Source: Streptomyces antimicrobicus
GTDB taxonomy: Bacteria > Actinomycetota > Actinomycetes > Streptomycetales > Streptomycetaceae
DNA: 64,000 bases
Reading direction: 5' to 3'
Assembly: GCF_020532625.1 (NCBI RefSeq)
Contig: NZ_JAJAUY010000005.1
Location: 37,245 to 101,244 of the forward strand
Shown here: one piece after another, positions 16,706 through 26,275 of the stretch
Layout: the number at the start of each line of letters is the position of its first letter
How positions within the stretch are numbered: position 1 is the first letter of the stretch
Program-made: the position numbers and the translations under genes
The notes under the pieces: model-generated
Seen by the model: the letters and a program-made list of their open reading frames with translations, nothing else
Told to the model about the DNA's origin: nothing
Databases searched by the model: none

Positions 16706-18033
16706 ATGGACTGCTCCGTGGACTGCTCCGACGCGAGGGCGCGGGTCGCGGTGGTGATCCGCTCGGCGATCTCCTCGACCTCGGCACTCGTGAGGGTCAG
16801 CGGCGGGCAGACGAGGACGGAGGCGGCCTGCTGCCGCACCATGAGCCCGTGCTCCTGGCAGCTGACGACGAGGGCGGCCGCGGTGGCCATGTCGGCCGTC
16901 TCGACGACGCCGACGAGGCCGAGGCCGCGGGTGTCCACGACGCCGGGGAGGGTACGGAGCGGCTCGATCAGCTTGAGGAGTTCGCGGCCCCGCTCCTCGG
17001 CGTTCTCCACGAGGCGCTCGCGCTCCATGACGCCGAGGGTGGCGATCGCGACCGCGCAGGCGGTGGCGTGGCCGGCGGTGGTGTGGCCGTACCGCAGGCC
17101 GCCGATGATCTCGTCGTCGGCGAAGGCCGCGTAGATGTCCTGGCGTGCCGTCACCGCGGAGATGGGGGCGTAGCCGCCGCCCAGGCCCTTGCTCGACACG
17201 AGGATGTCCGGTGCGGCGCCCTCGTGCTGGAAGGCGAACATCTTCCCCGTGCGGCCGTAGCCGGTGAAGATCTCGTCGAAGATCAGCAGGGCGCCGGCGT
17301 CGTCGCACAGCGCGCGGAGCTCGGTGAGGAATCCCGGCGGCAGCACGATGCCTCCGCCGACGTTCAGGAACGGCTCGACGACCACCGCGAGGGGGGCGTC
17401 GCCGTCGGCGAGGGCCTCGGCGAAGGCGGCCGCGAGCACCTTGGCGGCCTCGGGGGTGCGCAGTTCCGCCGCGGGCAGCGGCAGCGTGACCCGGGTGACC
17501 TCGATCGGCTGCTGAAACGGGTGGCCGGTCGGCACGAGTCCGCTGAGCGTCCGGGTGAGGACCGTGGAGCCGTGGTAGCCCTGCGCGAAGGTGATGACGC
17601 GGTTGCGGGGGTCGCCGGTGATCCGCCGGTAGCAGGAGGCGATCATCAGGGCGGCCTCGATGCCCTCCGAGCCGCTGTTGAGCAGCAGGGTGCGCGAGAG
17701 GCTCTCGGGCAGGTACCCGGCGAGGACCTCGGCGAGACGGCCGGCGACCGGGTGGTTGGTCGCGGACATGTCGACGCCGTGGAGGGTGCGGAGCTGCTCG
17801 GTGGCGGCGGCGATGACGTCCTCGTTGCCGTAGCCCACCGTGGAGTTCAGGGAGGAGGCGTCGATGTACTCGCGTCCCGCGGCGTCCCAGACGCGCGAGC
17901 CCTCGCCCCGGACGATCATCAGCCGGTCGCGCTCGACCTCGTTGCGCGACCACGGGTGCCACACGTACTTCGAGTCGCGGACGCGCGCCGCGTCGTTCTC
18001 GGTGGCGTCGGTGTGTCCGATGGTCTGGCTCAT
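16702..18033 (-). CDS. Class III PLP-dependent aminotransferase
   Basis: 443 residues. The PLP lysine lies in VSSKGLGGGYAP, the cofactor Asp in LLIFDEIFTGYGRTG, and the phosphate-binding segment in NSGSEGIEAALM. The family transfers amino groups to aldehydes or keto groups at omega or beta positions (diaminobutyrate, GABA, adenosylmethionine types). The ATG overlaps the thioesterase stop by 4 bp. It may make a beta- or omega-amino acid building block or aminate a polyketide-derived ketone. Confidence 0.9.
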   Translation of the reverse strand: MSQTIGHTDATENDAARVRDSKYVWHPWSRNEVERDRLMIVRGEGSRVWDAAGREYIDASSLNSTVGYGNEDVIAAATEQLRTLHGVDMSATNHPVAGRLAEVLAGYLPESLSRTLLLNSGSEGIEAALMIASCYRRITGDPRNRVITFAQGYHGSTVLTRTLSGLVPTGHPFQQPIEVTRVTLPLPAAELRTPEAAKVLAAAFAEALADGDAPLAVVVEPFLNVGGGIVLPPGFLTELRALCDDAGALLIFDEIFTGYGRTGKMFAFQHEGAAPDILVSSKGLGGGYAPISAVTARQDIYAAFADDEIIGGLRYGHTTAGHATACAVAIATLGVMERERLVENAEERGRELLKLIEPLRTLPGVVDTRGLGLVGVVETADMATAAALVVSCQEHGLMVRQQAASVLVCPPLTLTSAEVEEIAERITTATRALASEQSTEQSI

Positions 18034-18770
18034 GCGTCCTGTCCTTCGCCGTGACCGCCCAAGGTGGCCGCGATGATCTCGTGGGGGGGTGACTCGGAGA
18101 GGTAGAAGTGGTCGCCCGCGACGATGTGCTCGACGAAGCCCTCGGGGGCGATCTTCGCCCATGGACGGATGTCGGCGTCGTCGTCGGCATCGCCGACGAC
18201 GCAGGTCACGGGGCAGCGCAGCAGTGGTTCTTCGCTCATGCGGTACGCGTGGAACAGCTTGCCGTCGCCCAGGGTGTAGGGAAGGACGAGGTCCTGGAAG
18301 TCGGGGTCCTTCGCGAGCTCAGGGTCGGTGCCGCCGAGTCGGACGAGCTGCTCGACCAGTTCCGCCGGGTCCTCCGACGGCGGCGGCAGCGGGCCGGGCA
18401 GCGGGCCGTTGCGCGAACCGGAGGCGAACAGGTGCGCCACGCGGATGCCGACCGCTTCCAGGGCCCGGGCCGTCTCGAGTGCGACGGCGGCGCCCATGCT
18501 GTGGCCGAAGAGGGCCAGCGGCTTGTCGGCCAGCGGGGCGATCGCGTCGGCGATCTCGCGGGCCATCTCGACCAGGTCCTCGGCGAGCGGGTCGTCGAAG
18601 CGGTGCGCCCTGCCGGGGTAGGCGACGGCGTGCACCTCGGCCTGCGGGAGCAGCGCGCCCCAGCCGGCGTAGAAGGACGCCGATCCGCCGGCGTGCGGCA
18701 GACAGATCAGTCGGACGGCGGCCTCCGGCCGGGGCGTCACGCACCGGAGCCAGTCCTGCGTGACGGTCAT
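18030..18770 (-). CDS. Type II thioesterase (first of two)
   Basis: 246 residues, alpha/beta hydrolase of the GrsT/RifR type, with LICLPHAGGSASFY, the nucleophile motif GHSMG and the late catalytic GDHFYL. The family removes wrong acyl groups from carrier proteins and sometimes releases the product. The start overlaps the A-PCP stop (ATGA). No type I TE domain is visible on the NRPS or PKS proteins here, so one of the two thioesterases may do the release. Confidence 0.9.
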   Translation of the reverse strand: MTVTQDWLRCVTPRPEAAVRLICLPHAGGSASFYAGWGALLPQAEVHAVAYPGRAHRFDDPLAEDLVEMAREIADAIAPLADKPLALFGHSMGAAVALETARALEAVGIRVAHLFASGSRNGPLPGPLPPPSEDPAELVEQLVRLGGTDPELAKDPDFQDLVLPYTLGDGKLFHAYRMSEEPLLRCPVTCVVGDADDDADIRPWAKIAPEGFVEHIVAGDHFYLSESPPHEIIAATLGGHGEGQDA

Positions 18771-20623
18771 ATGCGGTCTCCCTCCGACCGTACCCGGCGC
18801 CGCGCCTGCCGCCGGACGCGGTCACCACGGTCAGTCATTGCGGTGTCGCCCCCCTCCAGGAGGACCTTTGCCTGCGCGGTGGCCGTCGTGTGCCGGAAAA
18901 GGGACACGACGGTTGCGTGTCGTCCCGTATGGCGTTCGAGCGCGCCCTGCAACTTCATGAGGGTCAGCGAACTGCCGCCGAGATCGAAGAAATTGACGTC
19001 CGGAGGAACGGTCTCGACGCCGAGGACCTCCCGCCAGGCCGCGATGACCCGCTCGGTCAGGTCCTCGCAATTCTGCCGTTCCTCATTGGCCTTCTCGTTC
19101 TCCTTCGCCCCGGTTTCCCGGACGCTCCGTTCCAGGAGCGCCAGGTCGACCTTTCCGTTGGTCGTGACGGGGAAGTCCGCGTGAAGGTGAATGCGGTCGG
19201 GCCGGTACTCGGCGGGCGAGACCTCCGCGGCGGCCTTGCGCACGGCCGCCTCGTCGGCGCCCTCCTCCAGCCGCAGATGTGCGACGAGCGTGACGCGTTC
19301 GGCGTCGGTGAGGACCGCGGCGTCCGCGACGCCGTCGACGGCGCGCAGAACCAGTTCCACGGCTTCGAGCTGCAAACGCTGGCCGCGCAGTTTCACCTGG
19401 CGGTCGACGCGGCCGAGGAACTCCAGTTCGCCGCTCTCGTTCCGGCGCACCAGGTCGCCTGTGCGGTAAAGGCGTTCATTCGGTCCGCCCCACGGGTCCG
19501 CGAGGAAGGCGGCTTCGGTGGCGGCCGGGCGGTTGAGGTATCCGCGCGCCACTCCGGGACCGGCGACGCACAACTCTCCGGGCTCGCCTTCGGCAACCGG
19601 CTTCTGCTGCTTGTCGAGCACGTACAACCGGGTACCGGGGACGGCCTGTCCGATCGTCGAAGGGGCGGGCTCCGTGTACCGGCGGAAGGAGGCCCAGACC
19701 GTGGCCTCGCTCGGTCCGTATTCGTTCACCAACTCCGCGCCGGGAACGGCCTCGAAGTGCCGCTGAATCAGCGAATCGTCCAACGCTTCGCCGGCCACGG
19801 TGACCGACCGCAGGGATGCAAGATTCCCCTGCCCGGAGGCCGCGGAGTCGATGACCATGCGGTACATCGCGGGAATCATCAGCGTATGCGTGACATCGAA
19901 TCGGCCGATGAGGGCAGCCAGTTCGGCCGGGTCGCGACGCTGCTGATCGGATGCGACGACCAGGCATCCACCGGAGGTCAGGGTGCCCCAGATGCCCGCC
20001 ACCGACGAATCGAAGGCGAGGGGCGACACCAGAAGGAAACGGTCGATGCCCGGATACACCGATCGGCGGGCCGCCGTGGAGTAGGCGAGCTGGCCGTGGC
20101 CGACCAGGACGCCCTTGGGCTCACCGGTACTGCCGGAGGTATAGACGACGTATGCCGCACCCTCGGGATCGGGACTCTTCCATTCCGGCTGTCGCCGGTT
20201 CGCCACCGCCATGGATTCCGATACGACCGGCACCCCGGCATTCGCCGAATACGGCAGCGCCTCCCCCATATCGGACAAGACGGCCACGGCCCCGGAATCC
20301 TCGACGATCGCGCGGATGCGCGCCTCGGGCTGCGAGGCGTCGACCGGAACGTATGCCGCACCGGCGGCCATGACGGCGACCACCGACACAATCATCGACA
20401 GCGTCGGCGGTTGCACCACGACGACACGGTCGCCGGGTCCCACTCCTATGGCGGTCAGTTCTGCTGCGAGCGTTCCGGAGCGCTCAAGCAGCTCCTCATA
20501 AGTAAGTTGCCCCGATTCACCCACGACGGCGGAAGAAGCCGGATTCCGTACGGCTACCGCCCTCAAGGTGTCGAGAACCGAGTCTGCGCTGGCGCAGCCC
20601 TCGGGAAGCCTGCTGTCGGCCAT
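18767..20623 (-). CDS. NRPS adenylation-PCP didomain protein
   Basis: 618 residues. A-domain cores are YTSGSTGEPKG (A3), NEYGPSEATVW (A5), YRTGDLV (A7), GRVDRQVKLRGQR (A8) and TTNGKVD with the catalytic Lys (A10). The PCP follows with DLGGSSLTLM. By eye against the GrsA pocket I read D-S-A-L-T-A-E-V-W, a set I cannot match safely to an amino acid. The ATG has a G-rich ribosome site about ten bases upstream. The protein loads one amino acid onto its own carrier. It is the first gene of the leftward operon and lacks a condensation domain. Confidence 0.93.
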   Translation of the reverse strand: MADSRLPEGCASADSVLDTLRAVAVRNPASSAVVGESGQLTYEELLERSGTLAAELTAIGVGPGDRVVVVQPPTLSMIVSVVAVMAAGAAYVPVDASQPEARIRAIVEDSGAVAVLSDMGEALPYSANAGVPVVSESMAVANRRQPEWKSPDPEGAAYVVYTSGSTGEPKGVLVGHGQLAYSTAARRSVYPGIDRFLLVSPLAFDSSVAGIWGTLTSGGCLVVASDQQRRDPAELAALIGRFDVTHTLMIPAMYRMVIDSAASGQGNLASLRSVTVAGEALDDSLIQRHFEAVPGAELVNEYGPSEATVWASFRRYTEPAPSTIGQAVPGTRLYVLDKQQKPVAEGEPGELCVAGPGVARGYLNRPAATEAAFLADPWGGPNERLYRTGDLVRRNESGELEFLGRVDRQVKLRGQRLQLEAVELVLRAVDGVADAAVLTDAERVTLVAHLRLEEGADEAAVRKAAAEVSPAEYRPDRIHLHADFPVTTNGKVDLALLERSVRETGAKENEKANEERQNCEDLTERVIAAWREVLGVETVPPDVNFFDLGGSSLTLMKLQGALERHTGRHATVVSLFRHTTATAQAKVLLEGGDTAMTDRGDRVRRQARRRVRSEGDRI

Positions 20624-21089
20624 GGTGGTCACACCCCCGTTACGATCCACACTGCCAATCCAGATCGTAGCGCGCAAGATCCAGAGGGCATAGCTACGAT
20701 CTGCTCGATCTGAAACTGGTTGAACACACAGTTCTTGACGACGCGTCAGCAATCAGAAGAAGGATGCACGGCCGCCCGTGAGGGCACGAACGAACGCGCC
20801 TCAGCGTACTGTTCGAGGTCAAGGACTACCCTGAAGCCGCAGGTTCCGCCACCAGCGGCAGTCTCAACACCACGTGCTCATGCGATACTTCAAAGCCTCA
20901 CGCAGGTCGGCTACCTTCTCACCGAGCGAACGCAGCGCGGTTTCCCGCCCAGTTGAGCGGACCGGAACCGTTGGCGGAATCGACCGGTCCAAGTCGGCGC
21001 CCAAGTTGCAGGTTTGACATGACTCCTGCCAAGGATCTGCCGTTCACCTACGTCCAACAACTATGTCTCAAATGCTACTTGGGGGAAGC
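20624..21089. promoter_or_regulatory. Divergent promoter region between the two NRPS operons
   Basis: These 466 bases separate the divergent A-PCP and S9 peptidase genes and are noticeably more AT-rich than the coding DNA. I see no gene in them; short open frames here have no coding character. Both operon promoters and any pathway-specific operator should lie here. Confidence 0.55.
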
Positions 21090-23039
21090 ATGGAGATCGG
21101 CAAGGTGCTGCCCTACGGATCGTGGCCGTCACCGGTCACCCCGAGGGGCGTCGCGGCCGCCTCGGCCTCGCTCGGCGACGGCGCCCAGTACGTCCTGGGC
21201 CGGCCGTGGTGGGCCGAGAGCCGCCCCGACGAGGGCGGCCGGGTGACGGTCTGCCGCCAGTCGCCCGACGGCAGCACCCAGGAACTGCTCGCCGCGCCGT
21301 GGGACGCCCGTTCCCGTGTCCACGAATACGGCGGCGGCGCGTGGACGGCGGTCGGCGAGACGCTGGTCTTCGTCCAGTACGACGACCAGCGGCTCTACCG
21401 CCTCACTCCGGGCGGATCGCCGGAACCGATCACGGCGGCCGTCGACCCGGCTCTCTCGGTGCGTTTCGGCGACCTGTCCGCGAGCCATGACGGATCTCAC
21501 GTCATCTGCGTGCGGGAGACGCTCACGGCGCAGGACGTGGTCCGCGACATCGTGTCCGTACCGGTCGACGGCGACGTCGGTGACTCCCGAAAGGTCGAGC
21601 GCCTGGCCGGCGGCTCCCGGTTCGTCGCCTTCCCGCGTCAGTCGCCCGACGGCTCCCGGCTCGCGTGGATCTCCTGGGAACATCCGCAGATGCCCTGGGA
21701 CGGGACGGAGTTGCGGATATCCGAGCGGGACGAGCACGGCGGGTACGGCGCTGCGCGCGTCGTCCTCGGCTCGACGACGGAGTCGGTTCTCCAGCCGGAA
21801 TGGCTGGACGACGGATCGCTCGTCGTGATCAGCGACCGGTCCGGTTGGTGGAACCTCTACCGGCTCACCCTCGGATCCGACGGCCCCGAAGCCCTGCACC
21901 CCGGCGAGCACGAGGTCGGCGGCCCCCTCTGGAAGCTCCGCCCCCGCTGGTACGGCGTGCTTCCCGGCAACCGCCTCCTCGCCGTCCGCACCCGGGGCGT
22001 CGACACCCTCTGCCTCGTCGACCTCGCCACAGGCGCCGTCCGCGACCTCGACCTGCCCGGTCTGGAGACCGTGGCCCTGGTCGACGTCGAGGCCGAAGGC
22101 AGGCGCGCCCTGATCGTCGGCGGCGGCGCCCGCGAGCCCCGGGGACTGCGCCAGGTGGACCTGGAGACCGGCGCGGTCACCCCGGTGCGGCTGCTCACCG
22201 AGGGCTTCCCGTCCGCCGCGTACCTCTCCCCCGCCCGGCCGAGGACCTTCGTCGACGAGCAGGGCCGCGAGGTCCACGCCATCGTCTACGCGCCTCACCA
22301 CCCGACGGTCCAGGGCCCGGCCGACGAGCAGCCCCCGTACGTCGTGATGGCGCACGGCGGTCCGACGGCCCGGTCCACGGTCCTGGGCACCGCGAGCATC
22401 GCGTTCTGGACCAGCCGGGGCGTCGGCGTGCTCGACGTGAACTACGGCGGCTCCACCGGATACGGCCGTGAGTACCGCGAGAGACTGCGGGACATGTGGG
22501 GTGTCGTCGACGTGGCCGACACCGCGCTCGCGGCCCGCCGTCTGGCCGAAGCCGGAGAGGCGGACGGAAGGCGCCTGGCTGTGCAGGGCCACAGCGCGGG
22601 CGGCTGGACCGTCCTCGCCTCCCTCGCCACGACCGACGTCTTCGCGGCGGGGATCTCCTCCTGCGGAGTCACCGACGCCCGGCTGATGGCCGAGCACACG
22701 CACGACTTCGAATCGCGCTACCTCGACGGCCTCATCGGCCCCCTCCCGGAGACCGACAAGCTGTACGAGGAGCGCTCGCCGCTCGCCCACGTGGCCGGCG
22801 TGACCGCGCCCGTCCTCCTGCTCCAGGGGCTCGACGACCCGATCGTGCCCACCCCGCTCGCCGAGGCCTTCCGGGCCGAGCTCGAACGCCACGGCGTGCC
22901 CCACCAGTACGTCGCGTTCGCGGGCGAGGGCCACGGGTTCCGCCGCGCCGACACGGTGGCCCGATGCCTCGAACTGTCGCTGGACTTCCTGGGGGACGCG
23001 CTCGGTTTCGTCCCCGCGCCCGCCGGAGGCCCCGCCTGA
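21090..23039 (+). CDS. Prolyl-oligopeptidase-family (S9) peptidase
   Basis: 649 residues from an ATG preceded by GGGGGAAG; an ATG 27 bases upstream lacks a ribosome site. An N-terminal beta-propeller region is followed by the alpha/beta hydrolase domain. The catalytic triad is Ser near 501 (GHSAGGWT), Asp near 582 (LDDPIV) and His near 613 (GEGHGF). There is no signal peptide. It heads the operon with free PCP, A and C genes. Possible roles are cleavage of a protecting aminoacyl group from a precursor, aminoacyl transfer to form an amide, or release of the peptide. Confidence 0.9.
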   Translation: MEIGKVLPYGSWPSPVTPRGVAAASASLGDGAQYVLGRPWWAESRPDEGGRVTVCRQSPDGSTQELLAAPWDARSRVHEYGGGAWTAVGETLVFVQYDDQRLYRLTPGGSPEPITAAVDPALSVRFGDLSASHDGSHVICVRETLTAQDVVRDIVSVPVDGDVGDSRKVERLAGGSRFVAFPRQSPDGSRLAWISWEHPQMPWDGTELRISERDEHGGYGAARVVLGSTTESVLQPEWLDDGSLVVISDRSGWWNLYRLTLGSDGPEALHPGEHEVGGPLWKLRPRWYGVLPGNRLLAVRTRGVDTLCLVDLATGAVRDLDLPGLETVALVDVEAEGRRALIVGGGAREPRGLRQVDLETGAVTPVRLLTEGFPSAAYLSPARPRTFVDEQGREVHAIVYAPHHPTVQGPADEQPPYVVMAHGGPTARSTVLGTASIAFWTSRGVGVLDVNYGGSTGYGREYRERLRDMWGVVDVADTALAARRLAEAGEADGRRLAVQGHSAGGWTVLASLATTDVFAAGISSCGVTDARLMAEHTHDFESRYLDGLIGPLPETDKLYEERSPLAHVAGVTAPVLLLQGLDDPIVPTPLAEAFRAELERHGVPHQYVAFAGEGHGFRRADTVARCLELSLDFLGDALGFVPAPAGGPA

Positions 23040-23149
23040 TCACCGTACCGCCCGGGGCGAGCCACGAGCGCTCCGCTCCGGGACCGGACGGTAGTACGCC
23101 CGCCGCCCGGCCTTCCGCCGCGGCGGCACGACGAGAAGAGGAAAAGACC

Positions 23150-23443
23150 ATGCCCGACCTCCGCGAAGAACTGACCGACGCCCCCTACACGCCCCCCACC
23201 GACCCGCTGGAGAAGCAGGTCGCGGAGATCATCGCCTCGGTGCTCGGCATCGACAAGGTGGGGCGCGAGGACAGCTTCTACGACCTCGGCGGCGGATCGA
23301 TGCAGGCGATCCGGATCTGCGCGCGTACGGAGCAGGAGACCGGCCTGACCGTCGACCCCCTCACGCTCCTCGAGAACGACCGGCTGGTCGATTTCGTCGC
23401 GGAGCTGCGCGGCGCCAACTCTGCGGCCGCTACGGAGAGCTGA
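23150..23443 (+). CDS. Free-standing peptidyl/acyl carrier protein
   Basis: 97 residues with LGGGSMQAIRI, where the phosphopantetheine Ser is residue 50. A purine-rich site (AGAAGAGGAAAAG) precedes the ATG. It lies 4 bases before the free adenylation gene, whose product should load it. Together with the C protein at 24956 it forms a complete but dissociated NRPS module. Confidence 0.92.
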   Translation: MPDLREELTDAPYTPPTDPLEKQVAEIIASVLGIDKVGREDSFYDLGGGSMQAIRICARTEQETGLTVDPLTLLENDRLVDFVAELRGANSAAATES

Positions 23444-23447
23444 CGCG

Positions 23448-24959
23448 ATGTCGACGCGACTCCCCCTTCATCTGGCCGTCCGACGTATCGCCTCGGCGAA
23501 CCCCGACGCCATCGCACTGGTCCACGACACCGAGCGCGTCTCGTACCGCACGCTCGCCGAGGCGGGCGACAACTACGCCCGTCTGCTGTCCTCTTGGGGC
23601 GTCCAGCAGGGTGACATCGTCGCGTTGATGCTCCCCCGGTCGGCCCAGCTGGTGGCCGTGCAGCTCGGCGTGCTCGCGTGCGGGGCCGCGTACACCGGAA
23701 TCGATCCCCGGTGGCCGGTCTCGCGAGTCTCCTCGATCCTCGACCAGCTCGACGCCCCGGTCGTGGTGGGCCGCACGCCCGGCGACATCGAGGGCCGCCC
23801 CGTCCGGGTCATCGCCCCGGAGTCCGTCGTGTCCGCCGCCGCGGACCCGGCCCCGTACAACTCGCCCGAGGTGTCGCTCGACGACGCCGCGACGGTCTTC
23901 TTCACCTCCGGCACCACCGGCGTCTCGAAGGGCGTCGTCACGACGCACCGGGCGGTCACCCGGATGTTCGGGACGGCCGGCCTCGACGGCTTCGGGCCCG
24001 GTCACGTGACCCCGCAGGCGGCGCCGCTGCCGTGGGACATGTACGCCTTCGAGCTCTGGGGCCAGCTCTCCACCGGCGGCACCAGTGTGATCGTCGGCGA
24101 GGACCACCTCATGCCCCGCCGCCTGCGGGCGCTGATCGCGGACGAGGGGGTCGACACGCTGTGGCTGACGACCTCCCTGTTCAACCTCTTCGTCGACGAG
24201 GACGTCGAGTGCTTCGCGGGCCTGAAGCAGCTCTACGTCGGCGGGGAGAAGCAGTCGCCCGCGCACGTGGGCCGCTACCTCGAGCGCTTCGCCGACGTCC
24301 CGATCTGGAACGGGTACGGGCCGGCGGAGAACTGCATGCTGACGACGCTGCACCGGATGGGCCCGGCCGACCTGTCGGTGCCGGGCGGCATCCCGCTCGG
24401 GCGGATCGTGCCCGGCACGGACGTCGTCGTGGTCCGGGACGACGGCAGCCCCGCGCCCGCCAAGGAGACCGGCGAGATCCTCGTCACCGGTGACGGGCTG
24501 GCGCTCGGGTACGTCAACGACCCCGTCCTGACCGGGACGAAGTTCATCGAGATCGAGGTCGACGGCGGGACCCGGCGCGCGTACCGCACCGGCGACATGG
24601 GCCTGTTCGACTCGGAGGGAGTGCTGCACTACCGCGACCGCATCGACCGCCAGATCAAGCTGAACGGCAACCGGCTCGAACTCGGCGACATCGAGAGCGC
24701 AGCCCGGCGCGTCGAGGCCGTCCGCAATTGCGCGGCGGTGGCGGTCAGGGACGACAACGGCCAGGTCCAGCACATCGCGCTGTACTACAGCACCGACGCG
24801 GACCACGCCGGCCTCACCCCGCGCGAGCTGCGGAAGCAGCTGGCGACGATGCTGCCCGCGTACGCGATCCCGACCGCGATGGAGCGCCTCGACGCCCTGC
24901 CGATCAGCGCGAACGGCAAGGTCGACCTGCGGGCCCTGGGCGAGCGGGGCCGCCGGTGA
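23448..24959 (+). CDS. Free-standing NRPS adenylation enzyme
   Basis: 503 residues with FFTSGTTGVSKG (A3), NGYGPAENCM (A5), YRTGDMG (A7), DRIDRQIKLNGNR (A8) and ISANGKVDL (A10 Lys). It has no carrier domain. Reading the pocket by eye against GrsA gives D-M-F-W-Y-G-G-M-L, which resembles valine-type pockets (D-A-F-W-x-G-G-T-F) but with larger closing residues. An aliphatic amino acid is therefore likely but not certain. An AvtA-like aminotransferase downstream supports a valine-like unit. The stop overlaps the GTG start of the C gene by 4 bp. Confidence 0.9.
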   Translation: MSTRLPLHLAVRRIASANPDAIALVHDTERVSYRTLAEAGDNYARLLSSWGVQQGDIVALMLPRSAQLVAVQLGVLACGAAYTGIDPRWPVSRVSSILDQLDAPVVVGRTPGDIEGRPVRVIAPESVVSAAADPAPYNSPEVSLDDAATVFFTSGTTGVSKGVVTTHRAVTRMFGTAGLDGFGPGHVTPQAAPLPWDMYAFELWGQLSTGGTSVIVGEDHLMPRRLRALIADEGVDTLWLTTSLFNLFVDEDVECFAGLKQLYVGGEKQSPAHVGRYLERFADVPIWNGYGPAENCMLTTLHRMGPADLSVPGGIPLGRIVPGTDVVVVRDDGSPAPAKETGEILVTGDGLALGYVNDPVLTGTKFIEIEVDGGTRRAYRTGDMGLFDSEGVLHYRDRIDRQIKLNGNRLELGDIESAARRVEAVRNCAAVAVRDDNGQVQHIALYYSTDADHAGLTPRELRKQLATMLPAYAIPTAMERLDALPISANGKVDLRALGERGRR

Positions 24960-26275
24960 CCGACGAGGCCTATCCGCTGACGTTCGAGGAAGAGTCGATC
25001 TGGATCTCGGAGCAGCTCTTCCGGCAGCGCTCGCCGTATCTGGAGACCTGGGCCCAGCGGATCGAAGGACCGCTGGACCCGGAGGCGCTGCGGCGGGCTT
25101 GGGAAGCCTTCGTCCTGCGGCACGCGGCCCTGCGCACCCGCTTCCTCCTGGAGGACGGCGGCACGGTCCAGCGCTTCGCGCCGGAGCCGCCGAGCGAGAT
25201 GGAACGGGAGCAGTGGCCGGGCGGTGAGCTCGAAGCGGTGCTGCGGGAGGCCGGGCGCCGTCCGCTGGACCTCACCCGCTCGCCGTACCGGGCCACGCTC
25301 TACGAGCGCTCCCCGCTGGACCACGTCCTGCTGGTCCAGGTGCACCACATCATCGTCGACGACGTGTCGCTGTCGGTCCTGAACGAGGAGCTCGGCGCGC
25401 TCTACACCGCACAGGTCACCGGAGAGGCGCCCGCGCTTCCTCCGCTCGCCATGGAGCCCGGCGCCTACGCGGTCGCCCAGCGAGCCGCCGGTGTCTCCCC
25501 GGCGGCATTGGACTTCTGGGCGGACTACCTCGCGGACGTGACGCCGCTGCCGCAGCTCCCGCCGTACCCCCGTCCGCTGCCGCCCCGGCGGGGACCCGGC
25601 ACCGACATGGTGAGCGTGGTGCTGCCCGCGGAGACGCGCAAGGCGGTACGGGACACGGCCAGGGCGCTGCGGACGACGCCGCACGTGGTGTTCGCCGCGG
25701 CGATGGCCATGACGTTCTCGGCGACGGTGGAGGTCGAGGACGTCGTCCTCGGCACGCCGACCTCGCGCCGAGGCGCGGCCGAGCTCGACCGGATGTTCGG
25801 CTGTCTGACGGACCTCATGCCGCTCCGCGTGCACGTGCCTCGGACGATGTCCTTCGCCGAGGCCTGCGCCACGACGAAGAAGAACGTCCTCACCACGCTC
25901 CGGCACCGCCAGACGCCGTACGCGGCGATCAGCAGCAACCTCCGGTCCGCGCAGAGCCTGCGCTCCAGCGACAACCTCGCCCGGGTCGTCCTCGTCATCG
26001 ACGACGACCCGGGCGAGCTCGTCCTCCCCGGGCTGCGGTGCGAGCGCGTGTACGTCGGTGCCGCCTGGCCCAAGTTCGACTGGTGCCAGTACGTCGTCGA
26101 GTCCGGCGACCAGTACCTCGTGCGGGCCGACTACGCGACCGGCTGCTTCACGCCGGAGGAGGCCGAGCGGATGATGGCCCAGTGGGCGACCGTGGTGGCG
26201 GCGGTGACCGCCGACACCACGGTGACTCCGGGACGGCTCGCAGAGCTCCTCGGCTCTCCCGCTACGACGCCATGA
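24956..26275 (+). CDS. Second free-standing NRPS condensation protein
   Basis: 439 residues starting at a GTG that overlaps the adenylation stop. The core motif is HHIIVDD (H130, H131, D135, D136), with the usual final Gly replaced by Asp; the catalytic second His is present. It resembles LCL-type condensation domains in its opening (YPLTFEEESIWISEQL). It should form the amide between the unit on the 23150 carrier and a partner. Its 3' end overlaps the end of the convergent aminotransferase by 14 bp. Confidence 0.88.
   Translation: MTDEAYPLTFEEESIWISEQLFRQRSPYLETWAQRIEGPLDPEALRRAWEAFVLRHAALRTRFLLEDGGTVQRFAPEPPSEMEREQWPGGELEAVLREAGRRPLDLTRSPYRATLYERSPLDHVLLVQVHHIIVDDVSLSVLNEELGALYTAQVTGEAPALPPLAMEPGAYAVAQRAAGVSPAALDFWADYLADVTPLPQLPPYPRPLPPRRGPGTDMVSVVLPAETRKAVRDTARALRTTPHVVFAAAMAMTFSATVEVEDVVLGTPTSRRGAAELDRMFGCLTDLMPLRVHVPRTMSFAEACATTKKNVLTTLRHRQTPYAAISSNLRSAQSLRSSDNLARVVLVIDDDPGELVLPGLRCERVYVGAAWPKFDWCQYVVESGDQYLVRADYATGCFTPEEAERMMAQWATVVAAVTADTTVTPGRLAELLGSPATTP

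Noticed and set aside
20720..20956. A 78-codon open frame in the divergent promoter region
   Set aside because: AT-richer composition, no ribosome site and no motif; better explained as promoter DNA.
23150..26275. One multidomain NRPS gene broken by frameshifts
   Set aside because: Each of PCP, A and C has its own start, ribosome site or overlapping start codon and full domain length, so they are separate genes.
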